DNA of 55,523 bases from a candidate division SR1 bacterium (GTDB lineage: Bacteria; Patescibacteriota; JACMRA01): NCBI GenBank assembly GCA_014377045.1, contig JACMQI010000039.1, forward strand, positions 1 to 55,523, given 5' to 3'. The notes below the pieces were generated by a model. It made no database searches. It was not told the origin of the DNA and worked only from the letters and a program-made list of their open reading frames with translations. How positions within the stretch are numbered: the first letter of the stretch is position 1; every line of letters starts with the position of its first letter. The translations under genes were made by a program, and so were the position numbers. Positions 1-8,559 of the stretch are shown here, piece by piece.

Positions 1-98
1 AGACATAAAATACTCAATAAACTTACCAGAATGAATACAATTGCGTTAAACATACTCAGTAAATAAGAAAAAATATTTATTGTAACTTTTCATACCTT

Positions 99-476
99 TT
101 ATACCTTGCAAAGAACAGTTTTATTTTCATATGGAATACCAAAAAACCAAATTTTAGTAAAATTTATTCTATAAAATCTAGTATACTGTTTTTTAACATC
201 ATTTGTGGTGCAAGTAGGGATGTCTGCATCCTCTCCTACTGGTATATCTTTTATATAAAAACTGTGAATGATAGTACCTAGCTTGTCACGATAATTTTCA
301 TCAGTACTACGGCTTCTTTCTTCGATTAAATACTTGTAACGTATTTCATCCATTTCATCGGGTTTTTGATTATAAAACGTCGCTATTGACCTTTCAGAGA
401 TAATAGTTGCTAGCATATTATTATAAAATAATAATAGAGTTAATAGAAAAATCACTATTATAGTTTTTTTTATCAT
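99..476 (-). CDS. small membrane-anchored or secreted protein, unknown
   Basis: A 125-residue protein with an N-terminal hydrophobic segment (about residues 5-20, after MIKK) that reads as a signal anchor or uncleaved signal peptide. The rest is polar and contains two cysteines (around residues 90 and 123) that could form a disulphide outside the cell. I recognise no family. The stretch ENYRDKLGTIIH resembles ENEYRDKRAGFIYK in the beta-propeller protein just upstream, a weak hint that both carry a related N-terminal segment. It starts 18 nt after the out-of-frame tail of that gene and is probably cotranscribed with it. Confidence 0.6.
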   Translation of the reverse strand: MIKKTIIVIFLLTLLLFYNNMLATIISERSIATFYNQKPDEMDEIRYKYLIEERSRSTDENYRDKLGTIIHSFYIKDIPVGEDADIPTCTTNDVKKQYTRFYRINFTKIWFFGIPYENKTVLCKV

Positions 477-494
477 AGAACTTAAGCTAAGAAT

Positions 495-697
495 TTAAGA
501 AGAATAACATATATTCGGATTGTTTGATTTCACAAAGTATGGGTATGTATTGGTATTAGTGATATTGGCATCAAATGGAACCATAATACAATTACCTGCT
601 GAAAATATACACCATACTGGAGCAGCCAAACCAAATAAACAATTTGGAGGAATATTTTTTGATCCTAGATTTGCAGTGACTTTAAACACAGGCTTAT
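495..697 (-). pseudogene. out-of-frame C-terminal tail of the beta-propeller protein
   Basis: About 65 codons in a different frame from the main gene at 665-2602, overlapping its end. Coding character is good (FKVTANLG, then a cysteine-rich segment ending NPNICYSS). Joining needs a one-base correction near 695-700. It has no start or promoter of its own, so I read it as the original C-terminus cut off by a frameshift. Confidence 0.6.
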
Positions 698-2602
698 CTC
701 TTGTTCCTTTTCTGTCTCAAAATTATTTACATAGACTAAGTTTGGTTTTATTTGCTCTGGATTTCCAGAACCTAAAGTATAAGACACCTCTCCATTTGCT
801 CCTGAATCAGCACTATCACACATTGTTTTTCCAGTCTCAAAAAATCGAGTATCTAAATAAGCACCTGGCAAACTTGATGTTGTCCAAGTAGTCGCAGGGA
901 AACAATCGGGAAAAGGTGAATTTGCTTTAGATAAGTAAGTAGAGTAATTATTACCTACTGCATTAGATAGAAATACATCTTGTTCATACCCTTGGTTTGA
1001 ATTAAATACATTTGCATTATTCCACTTCATATCACTTATATAACCTCTAACGTTGGAGTAAGAAGTCAATTTTCTAAATAATATATTATTTGTACCATTT
1101 CCAAGATTTGCAACTGTTATTTGAACAAGATGAAAGTCAGCACCAAGAGTAGGTGCAAAATTTGAAGGTGAATATGTATTAATAGCATATTTCTCGTTTG
1201 TTAAATTTGGATCTCCATTGCAATATTGGGTTGAGAAATCTATATCCTTAAATATAAAACATAACCTTCCATTGTATCCAGCCATTCCAAAACTGTCATT
1301 AACACCGTTTCTAACTATTTTGTTATTGTTATCAGTCCAATTATCTGCGGCAATATTCACATAGCCTTTACCATCTGCACCTTTGAATCCACCGTACAAC
1401 CTTCCAAAATATGAAGCTAGCACAGGTTTACTAGTGGTTGTTTGGTTTCCAACCAGCGTCCATGTGGACCAAATATCTGAACCACCATCTTGATAGCTAG
1501 TATATAGTCTATTATTTGTTCCCCTAACTAGTAAATAAAGACGATTATTGTGGCGTTTCATTTCGATATCAGATAACTGTGCAGGTATTTGATTCCAGCC
1601 TGACCAAGTCAATCCACTATTTAAAGAGTTTTTCCAAAAAATATTATTATTTGCATCTCTCATGATAACATAAAGTCTTCCATAATACCATTCTATAGAA
1701 GGACTTGATAAAGTTGTTTTTCCAGCACCAATGTCAATCCAACCTTTAAAATCATTACCATTGCTATCATAGTTTGCTACTATTAGCCCATTTAAGTTTG
1801 TTCTAGCAAGAATGAACATTCTTCCATTTCCGAAAGCTACTGAAGGTTGTTCAGTAGTAGTATTTCCCGCATCTTGCCAATTATTTATTGGGTACATCCC
1901 CAAATCATCAGCATCGTAAAAATATGTCGTAGATGAGTTTGGAACCCAGTTTGGAGCCTGGTAGGTTGTTGCCTGAGCGTCAGCCTGAATCGGCGATAAG
2001 GTTTTTTCGATATTATTTTTGACGTCACTACCAAATTTAGCGATTGCACTCTCGGTTTTTAATTTGGGTTTGTTTTCTTTTTTATCTCTTATTTTAGGGT
2101 CTTTTTTGACTTTCTCATCAAGTTTTTGTTTTTCACTATCACTAACGATAGCCTTGATATTTTTAATTACAATTTTATTATTATCGCTATTTCTTGTGAG
2201 CGCTTCTTGACCTTCTTCTTCAGTAATTCGCTTTTGGCTTTTATCATCAACTGGTGCAGTTTGTAGCTTATAGATGAAACCTGCTCGCTTGTCACGATAT
2301 TCGTTTTCAATATTGTCTAGGCTATCATTATTTTGTTTGACTAAAAAATCTGAATAAATTTGATCTCCAACTTGATACTCGCTTTTTAGTGTCAAATTAT
2401 TTATATTGATTCCATTGAGTGTATTTTTTGCATCTTCTGTTGTGTAGTTGTCTTGCGGAACAAGCTCGATTTCTGTTAGATTATTTTGAGGGATCGCTTG
2501 AGCCTCAGTGTCAAATTTGTGAAAAGAAAAAATACTAATAAATAGTAATACAACAGTAATAATAATGAGCATAGTTGGTTTAGGAGCAAATTTAGAAAAC
2601 AT
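665..2602 (-). CDS. secreted beta-propeller (PLL-like lectin fold) protein, frameshifted near C-terminus
   Basis: Residues 10-27 form a signal anchor. Residues 30-210 are a charged linker rich in K, D and E. From about 225 a repeat of roughly 45-50 residues recurs five or more times, each with a core like GRLYVIMRDANNNIFW followed by a W-x-x-W turn (for example TWSGWNQIP, IWSTWTLVG). This is the pattern of PLL-type/sialidase-like beta-propellers, which bind sugars or proteins; ligand unknown. The open frame ends after 645 residues, but the frame shifts near position 695: the other frame continues (RDKPVFKVTANLG onward) to a stop at 495 with four more cysteines. One extra A in the GAAAAGG tract would restore a protein of about 710 residues. 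The last 20 residues here are therefore probably out-of-frame. A promoter lies at 2624-2652. Confidence 0.75.
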   Translation of the reverse strand: MFSKFAPKPTMLIIITVVLLFISIFSFHKFDTEAQAIPQNNLTEIELVPQDNYTTEDAKNTLNGININNLTLKSEYQVGDQIYSDFLVKQNNDSLDNIENEYRDKRAGFIYKLQTAPVDDKSQKRITEEEGQEALTRNSDNNKIVIKNIKAIVSDSEKQKLDEKVKKDPKIRDKKENKPKLKTESAIAKFGSDVKNNIEKTLSPIQADAQATTYQAPNWVPNSSTTYFYDADDLGMYPINNWQDAGNTTTEQPSVAFGNGRMFILARTNLNGLIVANYDSNGNDFKGWIDIGAGKTTLSSPSIEWYYGRLYVIMRDANNNIFWKNSLNSGLTWSGWNQIPAQLSDIEMKRHNNRLYLLVRGTNNRLYTSYQDGGSDIWSTWTLVGNQTTTSKPVLASYFGRLYGGFKGADGKGYVNIAADNWTDNNNKIVRNGVNDSFGMAGYNGRLCFIFKDIDFSTQYCNGDPNLTNEKYAINTYSPSNFAPTLGADFHLVQITVANLGNGTNNILFRKLTSYSNVRGYISDMKWNNANVFNSNQGYEQDVFLSNAVGNNYSTYLSKANSPFPDCFPATTWTTSSLPGAYLDTRFFETGKTMCDSADSGANGEVSYTLGSGNPEQIKPNLVYVNNFETEKEQEISLCLKSLQI

Positions 2603-2623
2603 AACAATTTTTTACTCGTCCAA

Positions 2624-2652
2624 AACTAAATTCTTATTTTTTTTATTGTCAA
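2624..2652 (-). promoter_or_regulatory. sigma70-type promoter of the beta-propeller gene
   Basis: TTGACA (2647-2652) and TTAGTT (2624-2629) separated by 17 bp. The start codon lies 21 nt past the -10, so this transcript has a short leader, without a clear Shine-Dalgarno. Confidence 0.5.
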
Positions 2653-2697
2653 TTTATATTTGTGACAGCAATATTACTTTATAAATTAAAACTTGCT

Positions 2698-2722
2698 AAA
2701 AAAACTCACCCTTGCGGATGAG
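2698..2722 (-). terminator. Rho-independent terminator of the DEAD-box helicase gene
   Basis: On the minus strand CTCATCC-GCAA-GGGTGAG forms a 7-bp stem (one G-T pair) with a GCAA tetraloop followed by seven T. It lies 24 nt past the helicase stop codon. Confidence 0.85.
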
Positions 2723-2745
2723 AAAATATAATTTTTTTGAAAGAT

Positions 2746-4323
2746 TTAGTTTACAAAAGTAAATGAGTATCCTTTTTGACCATTTCTACCTGTTCGACCA
2801 ATACGGTGTACGTAGTCGTCATAGTTTTCTGGTGTATCAAAATTGATGACATGGCTTACATTTGGAATATCTAGTCCGCGAGCAGCTACATTGGTAGCGA
2901 TCAAAAACTTGACTCTGTTTTGCTTGAACATGTCCAGTGAACGCTGTCTAGATTGTTGTCTCTTATCGCCATGAATAGACGCTGTTTTGTAACCAGCTCG
3001 GTAAAGCTCTTGATCTAGGCGGTCTACACCAGCCTTGGTTCGATCAAAGATCAATACTTTATCAAAACCATCTTTAGCGATAAGCTCTAATAAAATCTCC
3101 ATCTTGTCAGCTCCACGTGGTACTTTGACAATATCCTGCTCTACATTATCAGTCGTTTTGCCTGTGACAACAGAAACATGTACTGGATCGACAAGCAAGT
3201 CTTTGGCAAGATTTTCAATACGCTTCTCCATAGTTGCAGAGAAGAAAAGAGAATGTTTATCCGCAGGCATTTGAGCTAATACGTCTTTGATCTCGTCTAC
3301 AAATCCCATATCGAGCATCATATCCATCTCATCAAGTACGATAGTTTTGTACTCTGTAAATTTGATAACTCCTCTATCAGAAATATCTTTGACACGTCCT
3401 GGAGTTCCGATTACAAAATGGTTTGATCTACCAAGTTGATGAATCTGTCGACCTATAGGCATACCACCTACTACTAAAGTAGAAAAAAGCTTTGTGCCAA
3501 TAATTAGATCTTTAAGTTCACCATCGATTTGCTGAGCTAACTCACGAGTTGGAGCCATGATAAGCACCTTCTGGTTTGGATCCTCAAGTACTTTGTGTAC
3601 CAAAGGAATCAAGAAAGCGGCTGTTTTACCAGTTCCAGTATTTGCAATACCCAGTACATCTTTTCCTTCAAGAAGATGACCAATTGCTTTATCTTGGATT
3701 GGAGATGGTGTTACATATCCTTTTTTCTTCAAAGCTGTTTTAATATGACTATGGATAGCCATTTCTTCAAATGTTTGGCTAGGCTGATACTCTGCTTCTG
3801 GAGCTACCATTTTAGCTGGTTTAATATACATTTGGTATGTTTCTTCTCTCGGAATGTAGGCTTTTCGACCTGATCCTCCACGACCACCGCGGCCTCCACC
3901 ACTGTATCCTCCGCGAGAACCGCCGCCAAAACCGCCTCGGCTTCCGCCTCTGTCATAACCTCCACGGTCATCGCTTCGACCTCCACGGTCTCCACCTCGG
4001 TATCCACCACCATCACGACTTCCATAGCCTCCGCGATCTCCGCCTGAACTATATCCACCAGAAGAACGTCTGTCATCACTTCGACCTCCACGGTCACCAC
4101 CAAAAGAACGAGCTGGTCTATCTGAAGAATAACTACGATCAGAACCTCGATCATTTCCTTCTCTATCAGCTTTCATAACTCCTTCAAATTTGTTTTTATC
4201 AAAAAAACTATCAAAACTTTTGCTGTTAGTAGCTGCTGTGCTAGTATTACTATTATTACGTGTTGTACTGTTACGACCTGAAGTGCGCCCACCTCGGGAT
4301 TTAATTGAATCATCATTATACAT
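2746..4323 (-). CDS. DEAD-box ATP-dependent RNA helicase with N-terminal RGG region
   Basis: Unwinds RNA duplexes using ATP; in bacteria such proteins act in ribosome assembly, mRNA decay and cold adaptation. Residues about 55-155 are a low-complexity RGG/DRGG/YSSGG region expected to bind RNA. The helicase core follows: Q-motif (TPSPIQ), motif I GIANTGTGKTA, Ia PTRELAQQ, Ib TPGR, motif III SAT, motif V ARGLD, motif VI HRIGRTGR. Motif II reads LDEMDMML, that is DEMD instead of DEAD. The RGG region is at the N-terminus, whereas bacterial homologues usually carry it at the C-terminus, and the protein ends only 11 residues after motif VI, so no C-terminal RNA-binding domain is present. A leader of about 200 nt precedes the gene, as is common for cold-induced helicases. 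The family is certain; the subfamily (CsdA/RhlE/CshA-like) is not. Confidence 0.93.
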   Translation of the reverse strand: MYNDDSIKSRGGRTSGRNSTTRNNSNTSTAATNSKSFDSFFDKNKFEGVMKADREGNDRGSDRSYSSDRPARSFGGDRGGRSDDRRSSGGYSSGGDRGGYGSRDGGGYRGGDRGGRSDDRGGYDRGGSRGGFGGGSRGGYSGGGRGGRGGSGRKAYIPREETYQMYIKPAKMVAPEAEYQPSQTFEEMAIHSHIKTALKKKGYVTPSPIQDKAIGHLLEGKDVLGIANTGTGKTAAFLIPLVHKVLEDPNQKVLIMAPTRELAQQIDGELKDLIIGTKLFSTLVVGGMPIGRQIHQLGRSNHFVIGTPGRVKDISDRGVIKFTEYKTIVLDEMDMMLDMGFVDEIKDVLAQMPADKHSLFFSATMEKRIENLAKDLLVDPVHVSVVTGKTTDNVEQDIVKVPRGADKMEILLELIAKDGFDKVLIFDRTKAGVDRLDQELYRAGYKTASIHGDKRQQSRQRSLDMFKQNRVKFLIATNVAARGLDIPNVSHVINFDTPENYDDYVHRIGRTGRNGQKGYSFTFVN

Positions 4324-4560
4324 AGAAAATAATCTATATTTTGTGTTGAGTTTGAATTGAGCCTGTAAAAGGCTACTATCGTTTCAACGAAAACTGACTT
4401 TGGCTAAAGCATGTATCTAATTTTAGATTAGGTGCGGTAGCGTGCCAGTTTAATTTCAAGGCACCATACACAAAACCTGAAAATCCTCAATTGTATTCAA
4501 TTTAATAGGACAAACAATTTCTATGTATAAACTTGTTTTAATTATATAATCATAAAATTA
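4324..4560 (-). other. long, possibly structured 5' leader of the helicase gene
   Basis: No gene fits this gap. On the minus strand, before the helicase ATG, there are several short hairpins: GTGCC/GGCAC around 4443-4465, ATCTAA/TTAGAT around 4417-4430, and AGCCT-TTTAC-AGGCT around 4360-4374. A weak -10-like TATACA lies near 4525. I infer a long leader of about 200 nt, perhaps temperature-responsive. I do not recognise a known riboswitch. Confidence 0.35.
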
Positions 4561-4618
4561 TGTTTTTGTAAAGGGTAAATTGTAAATAGCTGTATAAATC
4601 CTTATTTGTTGGTGAAGT

Positions 4619-4647
4619 TTGACCACATCAAATATCCCAGATATACT
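4619..4647 (+). promoter_or_regulatory. promoter of the CAP-domain gene
   Basis: TTGACC (4619-4624), 17 bp, TATACT (4642-4647). The leader to the ATG at 4675 is about 20 nt, A-rich, and has no Shine-Dalgarno. Confidence 0.75.
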
Positions 4648-4674
4648 ACATAGTACAAACAAAAACAAAAAAGT

Positions 4675-5262
4675 ATGATCTTTCATAAACTCACAAACAC
4701 CCTTCTCAAAGGACTTCTTTTATTTGTACTAACCTCGTCCCCAACCGCCAATATTTTTATAACGACTAGTCCTACAAACCATAATTTTTATAACTATCAG
4801 ACCACTCACCCAGATTTAAAAAATAACTCCATACAAGTTTCTGCTGAAGAAAAAACAAAGTCAAATTTGCCTAAAGAGAATTATGCTTCCTATACATGTA
4901 ATGAAAATCTCTATAAACCACTATTAAATGAAATAAATAAACTACGTAAAGAAAATGATGTACCAAAAGCAACATTAGATGGCCAACTCAATGCAGTTGC
5001 CTGTGCACATACAATATGGATGATAAAAAACCAAAAATTTGGTCATCGAGGTATAGATAATACTGGTTTTGCATCTCGCTGTTTAGAAGCAGGTACCAAG
5101 TGTGAAGATGAAAGCGTCTTGGTAGATATTGTGAACGATCTTGTAGATGTATATAAAAAAGCAATAGGCGATGAAAGTACAAAAGTAAAAATGCTCGATC
5201 CAGGTAATAAAAATATAGGTTTTGGACTCGAAGAAGGTGTGCTCACTGTGATTTATCGGTAA
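4675..5262 (+). CDS. secreted CAP-domain (SCP/PR1-like) protein
   Basis: A 195-residue protein with an N-terminal hydrophobic signal (about residues 9-30). After a polar linker, residues about 80-195 match a short CAP domain: NEINKLRKENDVP, then LDGQLNAVACAHTIWM and KFGHRGID, where the His pair is where CAP proteins hold their putative metal-binding or active-site residues. Bacterial CAP proteins are extracellular and of mostly unknown biochemical function. Four cysteines may form disulphides. It is a single-gene unit with its own promoter; a decayed gene with its own promoter follows. Confidence 0.8.
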   Translation: MIFHKLTNTLLKGLLLFVLTSSPTANIFITTSPTNHNFYNYQTTHPDLKNNSIQVSAEEKTKSNLPKENYASYTCNENLYKPLLNEINKLRKENDVPKATLDGQLNAVACAHTIWMIKNQKFGHRGIDNTGFASRCLEAGTKCEDESVLVDIVNDLVDVYKKAIGDESTKVKMLDPGNKNIGFGLEEGVLTVIYR

Positions 5263-5303
5263 ATATACTTACTAATTTAATGTATTTACCTAATATATTA
5301 AAA

Positions 5304-5332
5304 TTGACAATTAAGCTTTTATATGCTATTTT
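5304..5332 (+). promoter_or_regulatory. promoter of the decayed gene at 5348
   Basis: TTGACA (5304-5309), 17 bp, TATTTT (5327-5332); ATG at 5348. The promoter is well preserved although the gene behind it is broken. Confidence 0.6.
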
Positions 5333-5347
5333 ATAGGTAGTTTCATC

Positions 5348-5696
5348 ATGAGGTTTTTGTTTTGATTAAAAGTATTGACATCTTTACTATTCTGAATAAT
5401 GTTACGACTATCGAAGGAGTTAGTTTAGTTCAAGTAAAACTTGATTACTCTAAATCTAAGGCATTTTTGTAACAATGATAATCGCACTGTTATTTATACT
5501 TGCACAATCGATTTGATAAAGTAGACACTGGATTTGATGGAGTTACTAAAGAAATTTCGACAGCTGAAGTCTCAGTCGCTGAAATCAAAGCAATTATGTC
5601 TATGATAAAAGCAGTATAACTCGGTACTACCTAGTGGCTATTGTTAAATCTGTAAATAAGGAAGCAATAGAGAAAATTCAGAACAAACCTGAATAA
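5348..5696 (+). pseudogene. decayed small gene, unknown product
   Basis: ATG at 5348 opens MRFLF and stops at once; one extra T in the TTTTG tract would continue into LIKSIDIFTILNNV and VSLVQVKLDYSKSKAF. The same frame then holds TAA, TGA and TAA codons near 5470-5482, resumes with FDKVDTGFDGVTKEISTAEV, stops after MIKAV, and a third frame gives VKSVNKEAIEKIQNKPE up to 5696. Promoter and terminator flank it, so it was a gene of about 115 codons that now carries at least two frameshifts and several stops. I do not recognise the product. Confidence 0.55.
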
Positions 5697-5704
5697 ATTG
5701 AAAC

Positions 5705-5736
5705 GAGCTAGACCACCATGTCTAGCTCTATTTTTA
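5705..5736 (+). terminator. Rho-independent terminator, possibly bidirectional
   Basis: GAGCTAGAC (5705-5713) pairs perfectly with GTCTAGCTC (5720-5728) around a 6-nt loop, followed by TATTTTTAT. It ends the decayed gene at 5348-5696 and faces the end of the converging decayed gene at 5744-6686. Confidence 0.8.
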
Positions 5737-5743
5737 TTGATTT

Positions 5744-6686
5744 TTATTTTATTACTTTATCTATATTATTGAAGATATTTGGCGAATTATCATAGTGAGT
5801 ACCGTCATTTTTAATAAACCCAGTGCCTCGAATTTCAAATAAAATCTTTCCAAGTTCCACAGTTACTTTGTCTTTCTCCAACCCAGCTTCATCAAGAGTT
5901 TTTACAAAAGGAATATAAATTTGGATATTTTTGTTCGTATATAATTTGATTATTTCTGCAAATAGAATAGTTTTTGCTGAAAAAATATATAAGATAATAC
6001 TTATACTGTTGTAAATCTAAGAATTCCATTTTGGATTTCCGAAAGATTTTTCCATTTAATTATGTCAGAAATCAACCAAATATTTGGAGTATGCTCAAAC
6101 TCAAAGAATTGAAAAAAAATAAAAGTTACCAGAATTGCGAGTGTTATGAACATAGCATTGCGCCATTTTGATGCCTCTACTTCATTTTTCTTCTCATAAA
6201 TTTCATACTGATCTTCATACCCTTTAATAGCTTCTTTTTGGAACAAAAGTTGTTGAGTTGATAAATATTCTTTTCTATCTTTTTCAATATTATCTCTTAT
6301 TTCTTTACTATTATTGTTTATCTCTTGGATTTCCTCATAAAGCTTTCTAGCTGCATTTTTATTTATTGCTTCTTTATTAACTAAATTAAATGTATTTATT
6401 AGTGATGTTGCATTTGCAAAGGCAGATCGTAAATTTTGTTCTGCGTAGCTGAGCATGTTTTGGTCTTGATCGGTTAAATTTAACAACTGACTAACGTAAC
6501 TTTGAGCTTGATAAAAATAAGATATAGCCCACTATTCAATCGAGTTTAGGTTGCTAATAGTTATAAAATCAGACTCATTATTTTTACAAACATCAATAAT
6601 CTCTTCCAACAAATTGTACTGCCTAATGAAGCCATCAATTCTTTTTTCTTCATAGTCAAGATTCTTTAATTTTGTAAGTCAGTCAT
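5744..6686 (-). pseudogene. decayed membrane protein with coiled coil
   Basis: The longest open piece (6001-6486) gives a coiled-coil-like helical region and a membrane segment (about RNAMFITLAILVTFIFF). Upstream the same frame continues through a TAG at about 6538 into FIRQYNLLEEIIDVCK and LKNLDYEEKRIDG. The likely ATG at 6684-6686 is out of frame by one base. Downstream, past a frameshift near 6001, another frame gives a second hydrophobic stretch and TKNIQIYIPFVKTLDEAG-like sequence up to a TAA at 5744. A promoter (TTGACG at 6725-6730, TATTTA at 6703-6708) is still visible. The intact ancestor was about 310 residues. Family not recognised. Confidence 0.6.
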
Positions 6687-6779
6687 ATTTAGTTATTTGT
6701 TTAAATACTAAATAATTAATAAATCGTCAATACTAACCTATTTAGATATCAAAAAACACCCAAATTGGGTAAGATATTA

Positions 6780-6856
6780 TGGTGCGCTCGGAGGGGATCG
6801 AACCCCCGACCCTTGGTGCCGAAAACCAATGCTCTAATCCACTGAGCTACGAACGC
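6780..6856 (-). tRNA. tRNA-Arg (anticodon TCG)
   Basis: Full cloverleaf on the minus strand: acceptor GCGTTCG/CGAGCGC, D-arm with GCTCAGTGGATTAGAGC, anticodon stem TTGGT/ACCAA with loop TTTCGGC (anticodon TCG, reads CGA and probably other CGN), T-arm GGGGGTTCGATCCCC, and an encoded CCA end. Confidence 0.95.
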
Positions 6857-6895
6857 GTTTGAATATTTATGGACTAGATTACTAGATTTGTCAAA

Positions 6896-7270
6896 TTATA
6901 TAGCTTTTGGAGTTAACAAGACACCGATGATGATTGGGTAAAAAAGCATCGTAAGTGATAGTAAAACCAAAAAAGAAAAAAAAGCTAGTAATTTATTCAC
7001 TTTTGTAAGCCTATTGCGGTTTAGAAAACCCACTACAAAAGAAACAGTTATAAAAGCCACCTGCTGTAACCATAGATTTTGCAGGTTTTGAGGACTATTT
7101 TGATAAGCAAAGAATATAAAATCAGGATTATATTTGAATGGATCACTTAAAAAACTCTGGATGATACCATACAAAATAGCTAGATAAAGCCATACAAAAG
7201 CCCATGATGTAAATACAAAATGGTGTATGATTTCAAAAATTTCTTTCTTAATCTTGAGTAAAATAGGCAT
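6896..7270 (-). CDS. small integral membrane protein, three or four TM segments
   Basis: About 125 residues starting at the ATG at 7270 (MPILLKIKKEIFEII). An upstream TTG in frame at 7285 overlaps the -10 box and is unlikely to be the start. Hydrophobic segments lie near residues 18-40, 70-87 and 95-118. No family recognised. It has its own promoter and lies between tRNA-Arg and clpP. Confidence 0.65.
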   Translation of the reverse strand: MPILLKIKKEIFEIIHHFVFTSWAFVWLYLAILYGIIQSFLSDPFKYNPDFIFFAYQNSPQNLQNLWLQQVAFITVSFVVGFLNRNRLTKVNKLLAFFSFLVLLSLTMLFYPIIIGVLLTPKAI

Positions 7271-7283
7271 GTAACTACTTAGC

Positions 7284-7312
7284 AATATATCAGTAATTCC
7301 TTGATTTGTCCA
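7284..7312 (-). promoter_or_regulatory. promoter of the small membrane protein gene
   Basis: TGGACA (7307-7312), 17 bp, TATATT (7284-7289); the ATG at 7270 follows after 13 nt, so the leader is only a few nucleotides. Confidence 0.6.
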
Positions 7313-7327
7313 GACAAAAACTTTAAA

Positions 7328-7948
7328 TTAAGACAAAATTTTATCTACGATACCATAGTCTAGAGACTCTTGAGCATCCAAAAAAGTGTCTCTATCCATA
7401 TCTTTTTCAAGTTTTTTGATTGGTTGTCCAGTCTTATCCGCCATAAACTTATGTAGTTGTTCTTTTGTTTTTAGAATTTCTTTTGCGGTGATTTCGATAT
7501 CACTTGCTTGACCTTGAGCACCTCCTGACGGCTGATGGATCATAACTTTTGCATTTGGAAGGATAAATCTTTTACCTTTTGCACCATTAGCGAGAGTCAA
7601 ACTTGCAGCACTTGCAGCCATACCTATACAGACTGTCGATACATCTGGTTTGATTAGATTCATCGTATCGATGATGGACCACATGGATACTACACTACCC
7701 CCAGGTGAATTGATATACATAGTGATATCTTTTGTAGCATCTTCTGACTGTAAATATAGAAGCTGAGCTACAATAATACTAGCCATTGTATCATTAAAAT
7801 CCTCTGCTAAGAGAATAATTCGTTCATCTAAAAGACGAGAATAAAGATCCATAGAACGCTCGCCATCGTGAGTACGCTTGACAACCATAGGTACAAGTGA
7901 AGCATTTGGAGCTGCGTTTAAAGCTAAGTTTGGTGATATATAAGACAT
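7328..7948 (-). CDS. clpP: ATP-dependent Clp protease proteolytic subunit
   Basis: Serine peptidase of family S14 that forms the tetradecameric barrel working with ClpX or ClpC to degrade unfolded and tagged proteins. 206 residues, the usual length. Catalytic Ser113 in GMAAS, His138 in MIHQPSGG, and the Asp in the [11 protein letters not shown] region are all present, as are the INSPGG loop and the YGIVD C-terminal signature. A TTGACA about 50 nt upstream (around 7993-7998) marks the probable promoter. No Clp ATPase gene is in the window. Confidence 0.97.
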   Translation of the reverse strand: MSYISPNLALNAAPNASLVPMVVKRTHDGERSMDLYSRLLDERIILLAEDFNDTMASIIVAQLLYLQSEDATKDITMYINSPGGSVVSMWSIIDTMNLIKPDVSTVCIGMAASAASLTLANGAKGKRFILPNAKVMIHQPSGGAQGQASDIEITAKEILKTKEQLHKFMADKTGQPIKKLEKDMDRDTFLDAQESLDYGIVDKILS

Positions 7949-8063
7949 AAATAAAACTTTATTGGTATGCCTCGAGGCTATAATATTAAATATATTTTGT
8001 CAAGGTTCATCCTTGGTTGCTAACTTTATTATTGACTGCTCAGCTCAAGGAAGTGCTTTATAT

Positions 8064-8094
8064 AAAAAAACTCCATCTTAATTAAAAGTGGAGT
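8064..8094 (-). terminator. Rho-independent terminator of the gene at 8119-8433
   Basis: On the minus strand ACTCCA (8089-8094) and TGGAGT (8070-8075 region) form a stem around an AT-rich loop, followed by a run of seven T. Confidence 0.7.
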
Positions 8095-8118
8095 CGTATG
8101 TTTCTTAATTCAAATAAT

Positions 8119-8433
8119 TTAATTGCGAAGATTCTCATATTCCAAAGTACAGTATTGTACAAAATTTTCGTCGATATAATAGTCTACAACGAGTGCAGCC
8201 ACAATATCTGGGAGAATTTGCGATAGAGTGTTATCAACAAGGTTTAGTCTATTCATATAAGAAAGATAAGCCTTATTTATTTCAAGAATTAGTATACCAG
8301 GAGATACCGTAGTATCTGCCAATTTTTCAATCTCGGGATATAGATATCGTTCAAAATGAGTAACTTTGTAAAAACCGAGAAGTCTCTCTCTCAGAATTTG
8401 TTTATCAGGAATTATTATGAGCATATCAGACAT
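8119..8433 (-). CDS. hypothetical 104-residue protein
   Basis: A soluble, leucine- and isoleucine-rich protein with no signal peptide and no motif I recognise. Unlike most genes here it has a real leader of about 30 nt and a Shine-Dalgarno-like AGAGGT eight bases before the ATG at 8433. A second ATG three codons later is an alternative. It has its own promoter (8469-8497) and terminator (8064-8094), so it is a single-gene unit, divergent from def. Confidence 0.65.
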   Translation of the reverse strand: MSDMLIIIPDKQILRERLLGFYKVTHFERYLYPEIEKLADTTVSPGILILEINKAYLSYMNRLNLVDNTLSQILPDIVAALVVDYYIDENFVQYCTLEYENLRN

Positions 8434-8468
8434 ATAAATGTACCTCTAATTATCAAACACTAGCAATT

Positions 8469-8497
8469 TAAATACAACGAAATTATATTTTTGTCAA
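8469..8497 (-). promoter_or_regulatory. promoter of the gene at 8119-8433
   Basis: TTGACA (8492-8497), 17 bp, TATTTA (8469-8474). The start codon is 35 nt away and is preceded by AGAGGT, so this is a leadered, SD-type unit. Confidence 0.65.
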
Positions 8498-8523
8498 GAC
8501 TATAATTGCAATCAAATCAATCC

Positions 8524-8552
8524 TTGACAATAAATCATTTTCACAGCATATA
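8524..8552 (+). promoter_or_regulatory. promoter of def (leaderless type)
   Basis: TTGACA (8524-8529), 17 bp, CATATA (8547-8552; TATATC two bases further is an alternative). The def ATG is at 8560, about where transcription should start. Confidence 0.7.
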
Positions 8553-8559
8553 TCAAAAT

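Noticed and set aside
3880-4160. Short tandem repeats as a CRISPR array or minisatellite
   Set aside because: Repeat units follow the codons of RGG/DRGG residues with no constant repeat-spacer structure.
3804-4178. Long alternative-frame reading frames on both strands
   Set aside because: They lie over the RGG repeat of the helicase gene; the repetitive GC-richer codons leave other frames open, giving low-complexity Val/Ile/Glu or His/Leu products.
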